DNA of 64,000 nt from Scatophagus argus (taxonomy: Eukaryota; Chordata; Actinopteri; Scatophagidae). The DNA lies in the NCBI RefSeq assembly GCF_020382885.2, contig NC_058513.1:6649408-6713407 (forward strand). The letters are read 5' to 3'. Each line of letters begins with the position of its first letter. Position 1 is the stretch's first letter. This document shows positions 26,001-39,700 of this stretch, piece after piece. The notes beneath the pieces were generated by a model. That model was not told the DNA's origin. It ran no database searches and saw only the letters and a program-made list of their open reading frames with translations. The translations under genes were made by a program, and so were the position numbers.

Positions 26001-29000
26001 TGAGAAAGGAATTTGATTATCTCTCATTCACATGGTCCAATCAAAGAGTGTGGACAGAGGAGAACTGACAAAACCTGTATCTGACTTTATTTTAGCTGCT
26101 TGAACTGTTGTCCTGATTTTTAGCTAGTAGCATTTAATAGAAGCCATTCTGCTGGTTGGTTGCAAACATTTCAGATTGACATTTTGTCACTCATGCAAGG
26201 TTCCCTCTGCAATGCTTTGTAGTGTAGGTGTCCCACCTGGCTTATGCTGAGTTGTAGAAAATGATTATATTATTTATGAAAGAAGCTATTGGGCTTGTTA
26301 AAACATTGGTTCGATATTTTAGGTAATATGCTTTTTCACTGTCATATGTGTCGGCTTATTATGAAGCTGTAGCCTACAGCTTGGTAGCCTAGCATAAAGA
26401 CTGGAAAGGGACGGGGGAGGCAGGACACTTGCCTGATTCTGTTCAACCGTAACAGCACCTCCAAGGCTGTATTCATATAGATAGTAGCCGTGTTTGAAAA
26501 AAAAAAACCCCTCTTTTGTTTCTAGGTGCAGTGGGGGTGCCAAAGCATGGGTATCTGACCAAACACAGCACAGTCATATGGTAAAAAAAAAACAAAACAA
26601 AAAAAATTGAAATGGGCTCAATCAGCAGCACATTGTGACATCACCTGGCAAGTCACTACGTTTGCCGGCTCACATGCGTGTTGCCTTGCGATTGTTATGA
26701 TGAAAGATACAGTAGTTGCGGCAGTGATAACTTTCCAGACTTGTAAAATCCTGTGTGGGTGTCTGACAGGTTGTTTTGCAGAGTGTGTGTCTGATAAGCC
26801 TTTAAACACATTAGTCTCTTAGGCTGGACTTGCAAGATTGCTTTTCATTGTCTCACTCATGAACAACAGGCCCCATCCAAAGCAGGGCTAGTTTTGGTCT
26901 GAATCACTGTTAAAGCTCACAAATTAATACACCACGGCAGCTTGTTTGTTTAATCCCAGTTTAGGTGACTGATGACATTATCTTCAGATCGCATTGTGGG
27001 GGCGGGGGTTATTTGCTGCATCACTTTGAGCTTATTTGGGTTCTAAGGTAGTTACTTTTCCACACCTGAGTAACATCAGTCAGTCAGTTAGTACAGACAT
27101 GAACTTACAACAACTCTGAATCTCTAAAGTGGGGTCAACAAAATCACAAATAGTTCAAGTGAGAGAGGTGACAGAATGTGTAAAGTTTTCATCTGAGCTT
27201 TCCTCCTATCCTCTGTGTTAATCATTCACCTGCACTGTAAACATTTGCACCATTTTACCCTGTTTGATGCCATATGTAACAGCAACAAACTTTGCAGTCT
27301 AATATGGACCTATTGTATTAGGAAGTCCTTGATTCTCTTGAGAGGGAGTTGTGTTGAAAAGATATTTAACCCGCAGGGATCGGTGAAATGTCACTGTTGA
27401 ATTAACAAGGATAGGTGACTCTGGGCGTTTCCCGTGTCACACCAAGCCTGTGCCTCGAGGACAAAGAGGTGCGTCAGCTGGGATCGCTTTGTGGTGCTGC
27501 TAGAGTTAGAAGTGAACTCTCAGGCGGAGCTGTTTGTTTTCTGTCAAAGTTGTGTTTGCTTTCATCCAAATTATAGATTGGTCAAATAGAAAAACATATT
27601 GAGTCATGAGATTTGATCAGGACAAACAGTGACAAAAAGTTTCTGTGATTAGTAACAGACTTCACGATATATTTTCACGATGCTAGAGCTTAATCAATTG
27701 TCAAATCAAATGAAAGTGAATTATAGACAAACAAATACAACAAAACAAGCTAAATCATGATATCATGGGGTGTTCTAGGAAGTTGTTCTCCCTATTTTCT
27801 GAAATGTTATCGTGTAGGCAAAACCATGCATCATGTTACAACACTGGGACATAAACCTCCACCTGGATGGAAACGTCCTGCTTTGTCATGATGCGTGATC
27901 TTTACTCCACATCAGTACACGCTGGTGAAAAGTCTGTCAGCTTTTACCTTTAGCTCTGTGTTTTGCTCACTCTAGTCCAGGCCTGATGTTAGTATAACAG
28001 CTCACATAATCAGCTCACATTAGAGACTTTGTATGGGCTGAGTCACTCAGTTATTCTCCAGCTGCTTTCATCTAGGTCCAGTATCCATTACCTTTCGCCT
28101 TAAGCTGCCAACTGTTGCGTCCGTAAGAGGCAGACCCTCCCTGCTTCTCAGCACGCTGATTGTGTTGAGTGGCTGGTAACAGCCGCTCTATTGTGCTTAT
28201 GGCTGCAGTATTCACTTACTCCCCTTCCACTTTGATAGTAGATCGTCATGGTTACCATTCTGATGCAGTGGCCATGGCTGTGCAACGAGAACCTCTTGTT
28301 AAGGAGTCACATGCAGTACACAGTGACACACTTTCTCCAACGGCTGCTGCTTCCGTGAGGCACGATGGGGTCAGCTCTGATCACTCTCGGTCAGCTGATG
28401 CCGGCAAAACAATTATTGTTTTGTTTGTTGTTGTTTGTGCTCTGCCGAGGCTGCACTCAGGCTATTTTTGCCTCTGTGACGCAGTGCTTTTTAGGGTTGA
28501 TTCACACAAGTGTTGCTTTTACAAGCACTTCTAAAGGCTTTGCATGTGGTCTAATCAATGAATTACAACCAGGTTAGTATTTGCAAGTGTCATATAAACC
28601 CTCTCACCAAGTTTTCTTGTTCATATTGACGTCAGTAAGCAGAATATAATTATATCTAGCTCAGTTTTCCTTGTATAGTTCTGTTGGTATTTGTGCTGTA
28701 CTCTGTCACAGTCACCCTGGACATAACTGTGCTGGCACCTCCAGTGTAAACAAAAGTTATGGGGGAAGTTATTTGTGTGCATGTACACATACTGAATGAT
28801 CAGTTTTCACAGGCAGTGTATGATCCATAACCGTGTGTTCAACAAAGGATAAGTCTGCTTGACGAGCAGTCTGGTTTTTAAGATTAGGCACTCGTCAGGA
28901 CCACATGAAGAGCTCTGTCGCACATAGAATGCACCAGAACATGGATTTCTTATTGTGGCTTTATAATCACTCTTTTTTTTCCCTGCAGCTAGCTGGATGT

Positions 29001-32000
29001 CTAGTTTGCAGGTTTCTGTGGGTTATAGGTTCTCTGTATGTGTGACCTCACCGACTTGGTTATGGCTCTTCCCCAATGAAAATCTTTCCTTTCGTATTCA
29101 GTTTCTAGGTTATTACAGTTTGACAGCTTTAGGCGTCCTTAAGCCCCCAGCCCCAAACATCTCCTATTTATGTTTCTTTCCTTCAAAACCCCCCAAATGG
29201 TTATCCCCTCTCTGTCAGTCTTTGTCAGTTTCTTTCAGCCTCTGTTTTTGTAATTGTAATTGAAAGCAGCTGTGATGAGGTTACTATAGTTCAAAGAGAG
29301 CAGTTTTTGTGAGAGGGCACAGCCTTTGTTTAGAGCTCCAGTTACTCAAAAGGCAGGCAAGCAACTGTCTACAGGTCACTTCAGCCAGAAAGCTGGAAGT
29401 TTACCCATTAGTTAGGCACAAAAATACCTGCACGGTCTTCATTCTGGGTAACTGTGAAGAGGAAGAGGAACAGGAAGTTTGACGATAGAGTCACGTGAGA
29501 GTGAGGGGGAATAGGGGCATATTATTGGGGCTCTGCTCATTACCTCCATTCACATTAGACCTGTTAGATGTCACGCCTCCTGTTTTGTTCAGATTCACAT
29601 TTACATCTGCCATGCTTTTATTGCAACACATGAAGCATTCACACCAGTTGGATGTATTTCCTTCAGAATGTAATATTTGTACCTGAACAAAACAGCCAGT
29701 GTCTGCTTTCAACCACACCAGCATCTGGCCATAACTTTATTTGTTAAATGAGTCCTTGTAGCTGCAGTTAAAACCATAGTGTTCAGCTTGTCTCCAGTGA
29801 CCGCCCCTGTGACTGCACTGATGCCTTCCCCTCCAGTAGCCACAGAATCCTTCATCCCTGTGTGAAGGTGTTGATAAGCAGTATGAGCTGGGCCATGTGT
29901 TTCCCAGCCTTCTCCCTTTAAGTGAATCTAATCTGTCTGACCTCTCCAAGTCCAACTATTAGTTTACTATTAATAGGCTGAGACAGAGCAGGACTGTACA
30001 TGACAGTACATGAGCCCAGCTAACTGTGTCTCATGGAAATTAAAACTTGTTGAGTAACAGAAACATGCCTTCGTAAGAGCGTCTCAGCATTTAATATCAT
30101 CAGCTATCATTGGAGCTTGTGACACTTCAAGCAGCTGCAGCTGTGTGGTCTGCAGACATTTTGTTTTGTTTTGTTGGATACCGGTCTGTTACTAAGCCAT
30201 GGCAACTCAATACAGAGACCCGCCCGTTCTTAAAACATTCCCACGGATGCCCGGGTCAGTACCTGCCACTATTTTATTGTTCAGACTCAACATGGAAACC
30301 AGCCTTTCAGGACAGGCATCAGGCAGATATTTTCACTGTGACTGCGCACTGTGCTGCAGTACAGATGCTTATGTGCTATCACTGTCTGTCAGCACTAACC
30401 TCTGCACTCTCTGTTGTTTTGTCTTCTCACCCACAGAGCGGAGAAAACAGAAGTCCTCAGCGATGACCTCTTGCAGGTAAATCATTAATGTGACTACAGA
30501 GCTCTGACCAGCTCTTAACACTGGTACGGTCAGCTTGAGTTAGGCAGAGGCTGCAGTTATCAGGTTTTTCTCCCTTCTGAATCGAATCACTTGGTTTCAC
30601 AAATCCTCCCAAACACTTCTGTATAAAATAATGCAAAAAGGTCAGCTTTTGACATCCCATACAGCAAGGAGCCAGAACTGAACACTGAAATTGACAGAAA
30701 TGCAATCAGTTCTACACTTTATAACACAACAAATAAAAAAAAACCAAAACACGTAACAGAACATGCTAAGTATAGTTTTAGATTGAAGCTTAAAGAGCAT
30801 CTTGACCATGTACTGACAAAGTCTCCAAAGTATGCAAGTCTTCATGCCACCCAAACAGCAGCTGACATCACTTCTGTGTGGTTGAAGATTGCTAATGAGT
30901 GAATTCAGCTGGTGCTGAATTTAAGATCTGCAAATCTTTGGACTTCTGCAGACACGTATGATTGAGAAGCGCTTCTGCATTGACAACAAAGGCTCGAGAA
31001 TGGTGTTCACTTTGTCAGCTGTTCTTTTATTTAGAAAACTAACCACCATCACATTATATTGAACATTTCAATCAGCCAGGAACAATGGAAAAAAAAGAAT
31101 GTCATTGTAGTTGTGGATATATCTCTATAAGTGACAAATGTGCATGTGTTGGTGCAGGCTTGGCGAGGACAAAATACTTGCTGCTCAGCAAAGACATTCC
31201 TGCAATGAAGATTGTCTTTGTGTTTGAATGGGAGGTGTCATAGACATTACAACAAACTCTGCTGGCTTTGCATTACTCCATGAGAACACCCAAAGCCACT
31301 GTTCTTATTCCTCTCCCACACCCTCTTTAAACATCATCAACCTCTTTTGTAGGCAGTATAAATAAAATAAAATAAGATAAAATGTACATATATCATATTA
31401 AATATATTATTTATGTAAAATAAATATTTAAATAAATATACAAACAGCACCTTTTGTTTCTCAGGTGATAGGGACTTTTACATGGGGAAAAAAATAATTG
31501 AGTGACTGCTAGAACGTCAGAGTGTGATTCATTGCCAGCATGCTGTAATGCAAGTAGACAAGTGAACAGCGGTGACTAACCGCTTAAGGAACTTTTCAGA
31601 GGAGAGGACGTTAAGGCTGACAGTTGACATTCACGGTTCCTCTGCCTTCTCCCTGGAAATTAGCTGGCAAGACTTGGCAGGGCTCTGTCCCTCACTTCAT
31701 AGGAACTTTGCTGTCTGATAAAGGAAAAAGGGAGTGAGGGATGGAGGGAGAATTCACTTGACCCCTTTAATTCCTGAGATGGCTGAGTTACTCCTCACTT
31801 CAAAACAAAAATTCTTAGTTTATCCTTTAATTCATGGAAAAGCCATCTAGGAATATTTGTCCAGGGAGCTATGCTCTTATCCCAGCTTTCCACTACAGAT
31901 AGGGATTTTCTATCACTTCCCCTCCCATACGTGTCAGAAAAAACACTGTGTGGTCACTCAGTGGCTCCCTTCATTTGACTCCATTTATATCTCAGGTGTG

Positions 32001-35000
32001 ATTCCTTGGCATTTGGCTTATTTTTAGCCTCTTAATCTCATGCCCTTTTTTGACTTTGGTCCTACAGGGTGCCAGAGAGCCACCCAGCATTCTTGTGCCA
32101 GCTGTCCATCCCTCGCAGCAGCTCATCCACCGGGGGGGGGTACCACCAGAAATACTCTAGAAACACCAGGGTGCTTGCTTGAGCACACCCTTGCAGTTAG
32201 ATATAAAAACTGAGGGCATTTTGTAAGGTTGCAGCCAGCCATTTTAAACACCCCTGTCACAAATCCCCAATGCAAATAATAAGTATTTTGATTGCCAACA
32301 GTGACTCACTGTTTAATTCCCCAATTAATGTGTCATGCTATTTTATTTTTGTTCATTCTGGACTTGTCCAGACATGTTAACATCCTTGCTCTTGGGAACC
32401 AAAAAACAAAAACAAAGGCACACACTCATTCAGACCCTCCCTGTCTACTTGGTCCTCATCTATCCCCCTCGGTGTTGGGATTCCCTGCTCAGTGACGTGC
32501 CCTGGGATTGACCGTGTGTTGACATCATCACATAGCAGTAGGGAAAACACACCCAGCCTCCCGTCTGCCTTTTGGCCCAGGTCCTCCCCCACCTTACATA
32601 TGATATTTATTTTTTGTGTATATGGCATTGTTCATCCAACCCCCAGTTTGTTACAATGAAAGGAAGAATATTCCCAGTGCCATGTAACCCAAACATTTCC
32701 ACTACTCCCACACAGGAACAGGGAGGGGAATCCCCTGCTTGTTTTGTGCCAGGTACTAACTGGGCTGAGTCTGCTAAGTGTTCCCAAGCCTATAGTCTAT
32801 GGAAGCAGAGCGTTTCTGTGTGCGAGTGCGTGTTTGGTCAAGTTTGTATTTGACCCAGCTGTTTTGGGAATGCCTGGGGCCACCACGGGTCGGGAATGAC
32901 GTAAGAGCGCGAGAACAGAGGGAGGGAAAGTAGAAGAGGGGGGTGGCGTATGGAGGCGGATGTCTGCAGTGGAATTCCTGAGTTCCGACTCCGTTCTGTT
33001 TTTGGAACACAATTGTCTGGTATTTGGTTGATCCTCCCTTTGCATTTGTCTCCCTTCATTTCTGCACATTTTGCCCTCTAGATCTCAGTGTTCCCATTTA
33101 TATTTGGAACGTTGTTTGTGCCAACTTTCGATTACATGTTTGTCCCTTTGAGACAATTAGACTCCCACTTTCTCTCGTTGTTTTTTGTTTTTTATTTAAA
33201 TAAGAAAGGAACAGAGGACACACCTGTGTCTGTGTGGAACTAGTGCATGCAGCCTGCATTTGGCTTTCTCACAAGCGCTGCCAACATAAACCAGTTTTTT
33301 TACATCATCGCACTAAGTAGACTTGAACTGTAACCTGTAATCATCCGTTTCTATTCATGGGGTAGTGACAGCCAGCCTAACGTTGACACTGTCCCAGTCA
33401 GACACCTGGCATGACAAGGACAGTGAATAGTCATCCTACAGAGCTTCACTTGGCCTCTGTCTTTAAGCCAGAATAGCTGTGACTCCCTTCAATGACAGTA
33501 TTATATGTTGTCAGGCTAAAAGCACAGAGTGGATCTGTGTAGTTAGGCTCACACACAGGAGAAAGCTTGTATAATCAAAAAGACCTTTTTATAGCTGAAG
33601 AACCTCTTGCTTTCGGTCGCAGCCCAGTGGCCGTTGCTATAGGGACGCTTCCGATGAGTCATGTGTTTCACAGATAACATTCCAGCGTTGTTCCGAAGTG
33701 ACCAGCCTTATCAATCACGCATGACCTTTGACCGCTGACTCCCTCAAGCCGTGGTCGGTGCGTGGAACTGGACCTCATCAGCCATCGACACCGCAGGCAC
33801 ACTGTTGTGTTGGTTTGTGGAGACAATCTCATTTGCGTTCCTGAGATTAAGCAAAAATACAAACATGACACAATGAAGTCCCAGTCTAAGTGTGTGAGGT
33901 TATAAGAATAAAGCTTGCATTGAGCTGAAATGATACTTTCTGTGTCGACGAGTGCTCTGGGGTTCACGTGGCATAAATTTCGTCATCAGACAGTGTACGC
34001 ATTGGCTCTGTGCAGATACATTTTTTGTGACCACACGAATTTGTCCACTGTGCTGCAACAAGCTACAGAACACGTGTATAAAGTGTCCTCTAAGCAGACT
34101 CCAGAAGGAATCATAAACAGAGCTACTACGTGTCTGTGTTGTCCACAGCTGTGGACAGCTGTCCGTCTGGGAGTTTTTTCAGAAACTTTTAGCAAAACAA
34201 ATTTGTCATCTAACCTGCAGCTTTTAAATTGTTGCACCTTGTTCTGGGATGACTTGTATATAGAGGTTACTTGCTGTCTCTCCTTAACATGTCCTGTTTT
34301 ATGCACAGATTGAACGGCGCATGGAGCTGGTGCGTGTGGTGTCCCATAACACACACAAGAAGATGGTGTCATGTCTGCAGGGACACATCGGTGCAGATGC
34401 AGAGAAGAGACATGTAAGACATCAAGTTGTTACAGTGAAACCTTTGTTGTAGCTCCAGTTTAGCCTTCCAAAGGAAACTTATCAGATCAATCAACTGTCC
34501 CAGAATGCAATAACTTCCCACACAGATTTTCAGTTCTCACTGTTTTCAAAGTGTCCACAGTAGGCCTACAGACCATGATTTGTCTTTTGTGTTTTCTACC
34601 CCACAACACCCAAAAATGCACTACAGTCGGTACCACGCCTCTATACAGGAAATGGTCAGGTAAAACCACTGATTAATTCTTCCACCTCTCTGATTCTCCA
34701 CTTCATTTCCCATTCAGGCATCTGTCATCTTTACTCACTACGCACGACGCTTTTATCTTTGGGATTCTTTGGCTAAAAACAGGATATTGCACTCTCATAA
34801 ATGTTTTCCACAAATGTGTAGCTGTGAAAGTAAGCCCCGGTGTTGTCACGTGATAGATGTTTGACTTCCCTTGTTTGCATCTTTAATCCTGTATTTCTGG
34901 GTAAATCTGTATTTTCCTCTGTTGCTCAGAAAGCTCTCTTCCTCTTTCCTGACTGTGAATTCACTCCACAATGGAAAGTTTTGAAAATTTCCATTGGTTT

Positions 35001-36692
35001 CAATGTCAAATAAGGAAGCGATTGTATAGAAATTTGTACTTCTTTGCATGTGTATAGTTTTGAAGTCTGTTATGTTTCAATACAAGTCTAATCATTGTCT
35101 TGTTTTGTCCCTCATCTACACACACACACCACAGAAAAAGCTTCCCCTGACTTCACTGTCCCAGGCAATGGTTGAAGGCGGAAACCAGTTGGGAGAAGAC
35201 TCCTTGATAGGGTGAGTTTGTGATTGATTGACAGACTATATAACCAATTGCTCCCCCTTGGCAACTGTTGCTAATGGAGAAGATGCACCCCAGAGAGTGT
35301 GAAATATGAGGCCATCTTTTCAGGGCAAGCAGTCTGCTCAGTTTGGTTTTCTGTCAGTGGGACTTTCAGTAGTTCCCTTTCCTTGTGATTGAGAGCAACA
35401 CACAAAACTCGACCAGGCAGATTGGAGTTGAGGATCTAGAAAGTCTCCAAATCGTGTCTGTCTGGTGGTAATGAGGAAGGGAAAGTACACCAGTTTGTCT
35501 GCTGGTAAATGTGATGCATTCATGTCTACCATCAGCTTAGACAGTGTTGATCTTTTTCTGTTTCTGTTGGCCCCAGACCCCAATTTCTTCAAATGTCACC
35601 AGGTCAGTGTGTGCCCCTGGCTTTGGACAGCTAGAAATGATGACATTACAATGACCTGGTTTTGCTTTCAGCTATTGATTGGAAACAGAGGGAGAGCTGG
35701 TGGCCCAGATTGTCATCCCTGTATGCTGTTACATCTTGTCAGGAAGATGTGTGATCACACAGAATGCAGAAGATGTCACATCCTCACCTAATAGTGCTGA
35801 AGAGATAATAAGCGTGACTAGGCAGATTATGTTGTGATTTTAACGCCCTTTTCTGTCTTTGTGCTGATGCATGCATTAACAGGAAGATGATGGAAGTGTG
35901 CGGTGAGGCAGAGAACCGCCTGGCATCAGAACTGATGCAACATGAGCTGCAGATAGAGAAGGACGTTTTGGATCCCCTCAGCCAGCTAGCAGAGGTAAGA
36001 AACCACACACATTCTGAGTGCAACAGCAACTAAACACAAATTAAATATTTAAAATTCTTTCATAGCTCTTGGCTTGTTTTTAAATATAGTCACACCCCTA
36101 TTATTTGCTTTCTTTGGTCTAATATTAGTGGAATAGATTATTGAATAGAGTTATTGCGGTCTACACGCGAGCTTTCAAGCGAAGATCACATGGACCGGAC
36201 ATGGACTGAAGTGTTCCACACTGACCCGTTTTGGTAAAATGATCCTGTGAGGTTGGAGAAGTCCAAACAAACTGATGCCAATCCTGGTAACGTTAGCTAA
36301 ACATGAGGTCTTTTCCCCTTGTCATTATATACTGTGGTTTGCCACCATTTTCTTTTACCAAGTTTCCCAAACATGAGTAACTGACATTTATCAGTCATGT
36401 GCATCTTTGTACCTGTAAACCTTACATTTCAGGTTGTTTCTTGTACAACTGCACTTGCTGGGGTTGTTACTCCTAACGAGCTGCTCTGCAGGGCCAAGAT
36501 CTTCATTCACAGTGTCTTGCTGTCATAGTTTCTGACATTTAAGTGTAAAAGACTTCATGAACTTAACAAAGTAAAATGAGAGTAAATACTGCAAGACAAA
36601 TATCACAAACTTGTATTTCTGTTTAGTAGGGAAAAATCCAGGAATAACAATCTCAGCATCTTTGTCATTCTAACTTCTCAGGCTTATTGAAG

Positions 36693-36725
<33 letters not shown>

Positions 36726-39700
36726 GGATATGATTTTTGTAGGTGGACATTCCCAACATCCTGAAGCAGAGGAAACAACTGGCCAAGTTGGTGCTGGACT
36801 ATGATTCTGCCAGAGCAAGGTTTGTACACAGCTCAGTCTTTTCACACGTCAGAGGATGCATCCAGACCCTTGTATGGAACAAGATTTGACCTTCCACGAC
36901 TGATTCTGTGCAGATTAGTTCTGAATTATGCATGTCTTGTCTTTCTATACCACAAAGGTAGACTCAATTCATTCCATCCAATTTTCCCTTGTCTCTCCAA
37001 ACTCAGATGGTTGCAGGCAACCAAATCAATAATCTCAGGAACAAACACTCAAGCACTGACGGCCAAGGCTGACCTACTCAAGGAGGAGATGGATGAGGCC
37101 ATGAACAAAATGGAGCTTTGCAAGGTAACCAGCAAATAGATGACTCAGATGTTTTAATGTAAAAACATTGCTTCATTATGGTCTTGTACTGCCTGTCATT
37201 TGCTTTAAGATCACATTTATGCCATGTCATGGAAGAGCCTTTGAAAATTTTGGCAATAAAACTGGTTTAATGTCACCATATGCAGACAACAAGCTTTTAA
37301 TAGATGAAGGCAGTATATAATGTTGTAATACTGTAAACAAGGCAGTATATTGTTTCATAGTTTGTTCTTTGTGTGTGCCGTAGTGATATGTGCTTCCTGT
37401 CTCAGTTGACAGTGGAAGTGGAAGAGTCAAATAGTTGAAGACAGATTACAACACTGCTGCTCTCTCTGTCGGGTGTTTAAACAGAACATAAAATAAACCA
37501 GAGCCATGAAACTTTACATATAAGCTATTCAAAATTGGTACAGCGTTTTTGACAATCAGTGGTGTCTCACAAAAGAAAATACTGCAATATTCCAGTGTAT
37601 AAATATTTTCTTACTGCTGTAGTTTCTATTCTGATCCTGGTTCATATGCTGTCGGAAGAGATGGTGCCTTTGATCTTGACTGATATGTAGGCCAGAGGTC
37701 ATTTGTGACCTTATGAGTAGACCTCAGAGGTGTAAACTTTGGGGGAGGCAACAACTTGACTTCCCAAGACCCCTGGGCCCTCTGACCCAATTTACTGAGG
37801 AGACAAATCCCTGAAAGTGCCCTGTCAGCTCATTGCGTGTGTTTGCATCTATTTGAATCACTGCTGAGTTTTAGTCTGTAGCGGCCGCCTGATGTGACGG
37901 GTTTTCTGTCCAGGAAGTACAGAGCCCTGTGTTTCCCTTTCACAAGTTTTCCCTCCCAGTCTCCCAGAGTTTTGGCAACAGCAGGAGGATTTGTGACTCA
38001 CATAGAGCACAGACGAGCAGCTTAGCTGACCGCTGACGTCCGTTCTTGTGCCACTTGAAATACACTCATCTGATGGATGACACTGTGTAGTGGAAATAGA
38101 GGGTCTTTTATAAATTAACAAGAGTTCTCACTGACAGCCGTTTTTAATGTCACATTACATTGTCACTGGGTCTAGAAAGTAAGTACATTATGACTATCAT
38201 CTTTCAGCACTCTAACAGTTTAAATTCCTTTCTTTATTGCCCAGGATCAACTCGCTGCAGACATGTACAGTTTTTTCTCAAAAGAAGGGGACTATGCCTG
38301 CTACTTCGTAACTGTGAGTACAGCGTGTCAACAGGCCAAACATGTTTTTTTGTGGGAACACTCACAGCTGCAGTGGAACTGGGGAGCAGAGACTTGGCCA
38401 GTCATTTTATTTACTTTGTTGTCATGTCTTTTACTGCCTGTCTGATTCGAGTCACCCTCCCTAAACTATTTCTCTGTCTGTGTGTGTGTGTGTGTTTTTG
38501 TTTCTGTAGCTCTTAGAAGCTCAAGCTGATTACCACAGAAAGTCTCTCACTGTTCTGGAGAATGTCTTGCCAACCATCCAGGCACAGCAAGGTAATATTA
38601 CATGCAAACATGCCTTTATACACACACAGCCATTTAACACAAAACACTGCAGTGTTGTTTAAAAAAGGAGTCACATACAAGAGGGCTCTGTGTGGTGCAT
38701 GATATAGGACCTCTTTACGTATTTCCTGGAGAATGCACGTGTGCCTCTTTCCGAGCGACAGCCCCTGTTTTTCTTTGCTCTCTGTGTTGTTTGGTGTCCC
38801 TTTAAACAAACCTTTTCCTGTTAGACACTGGGGAAGCTTGAGAAGCTTGCCCAAAGGTGTGCTGACAAGTTGCTGGGAGGAGAAGCAGTTTCTTATTCAC
38901 TTTTCCTATTGGCTTGCAAAATGAAACCAGCTACTGTACCTTTCAATTATATCACTCTGCTCTGTTTTTCTACCTTCTGGACAGCCAGAAGTTGTTCCAG
39001 TTCAGTAATTGTTGAAGTCCACCAACAAGGCCCAGATATTAAAGAACAGTCTTTTGTTTTTCACCAGTTTTCTTCTCTGAAAGTAATCTAACTTTCCTTT
39101 TGCAAACATAATGTCTCCTCTCCTAGCTCCTTCACTTGGTTTTTGCCTTCTCTTGGAGGCATGAAGCTGTTTTTTTTCCCCTAGTACTAAACACATGTGG
39201 TCTAAACCAGACAAGCCTGGTCTCCCAGCATGTGGCGATGACTCAGGAACTCCACATGCAGACGCAAGCCCCCACCCCTCCTCATATCACACCCACCTGG
39301 GCTTTGCAAGCCCACCCCGCCCCTCTGCCTCCCTGTTTACTCACACATTAGCACAAACACAGCGACGGTGGGTCAGAGCATGTGATTATTATTTGATGGC
39401 ACCCTGTGGGTGGGGGGGTGAGGGTTGGGGGGGACTGGTTAGGAACTGGCCGCTGGGAGAGCTGACCCAGAAACCTGCAATCCAGATGAGCACTAGGCTT
39501 GTTCACTTCTCCTTTGCCAGCTTTTTGGCATATTAGCATGACAGATGGGTCATACAAATAATCTGCAACAGCCTCATCAACACTCTCAGATTTGAAAGAA
39601 TGCAAATGAAATTAAACTCGTGTATTGCTGCCCCTCTCTTCTCACTATTAATCTTAAACTTTAAACTTTATTGTCAGTATATTTTTACATACACCAGTTC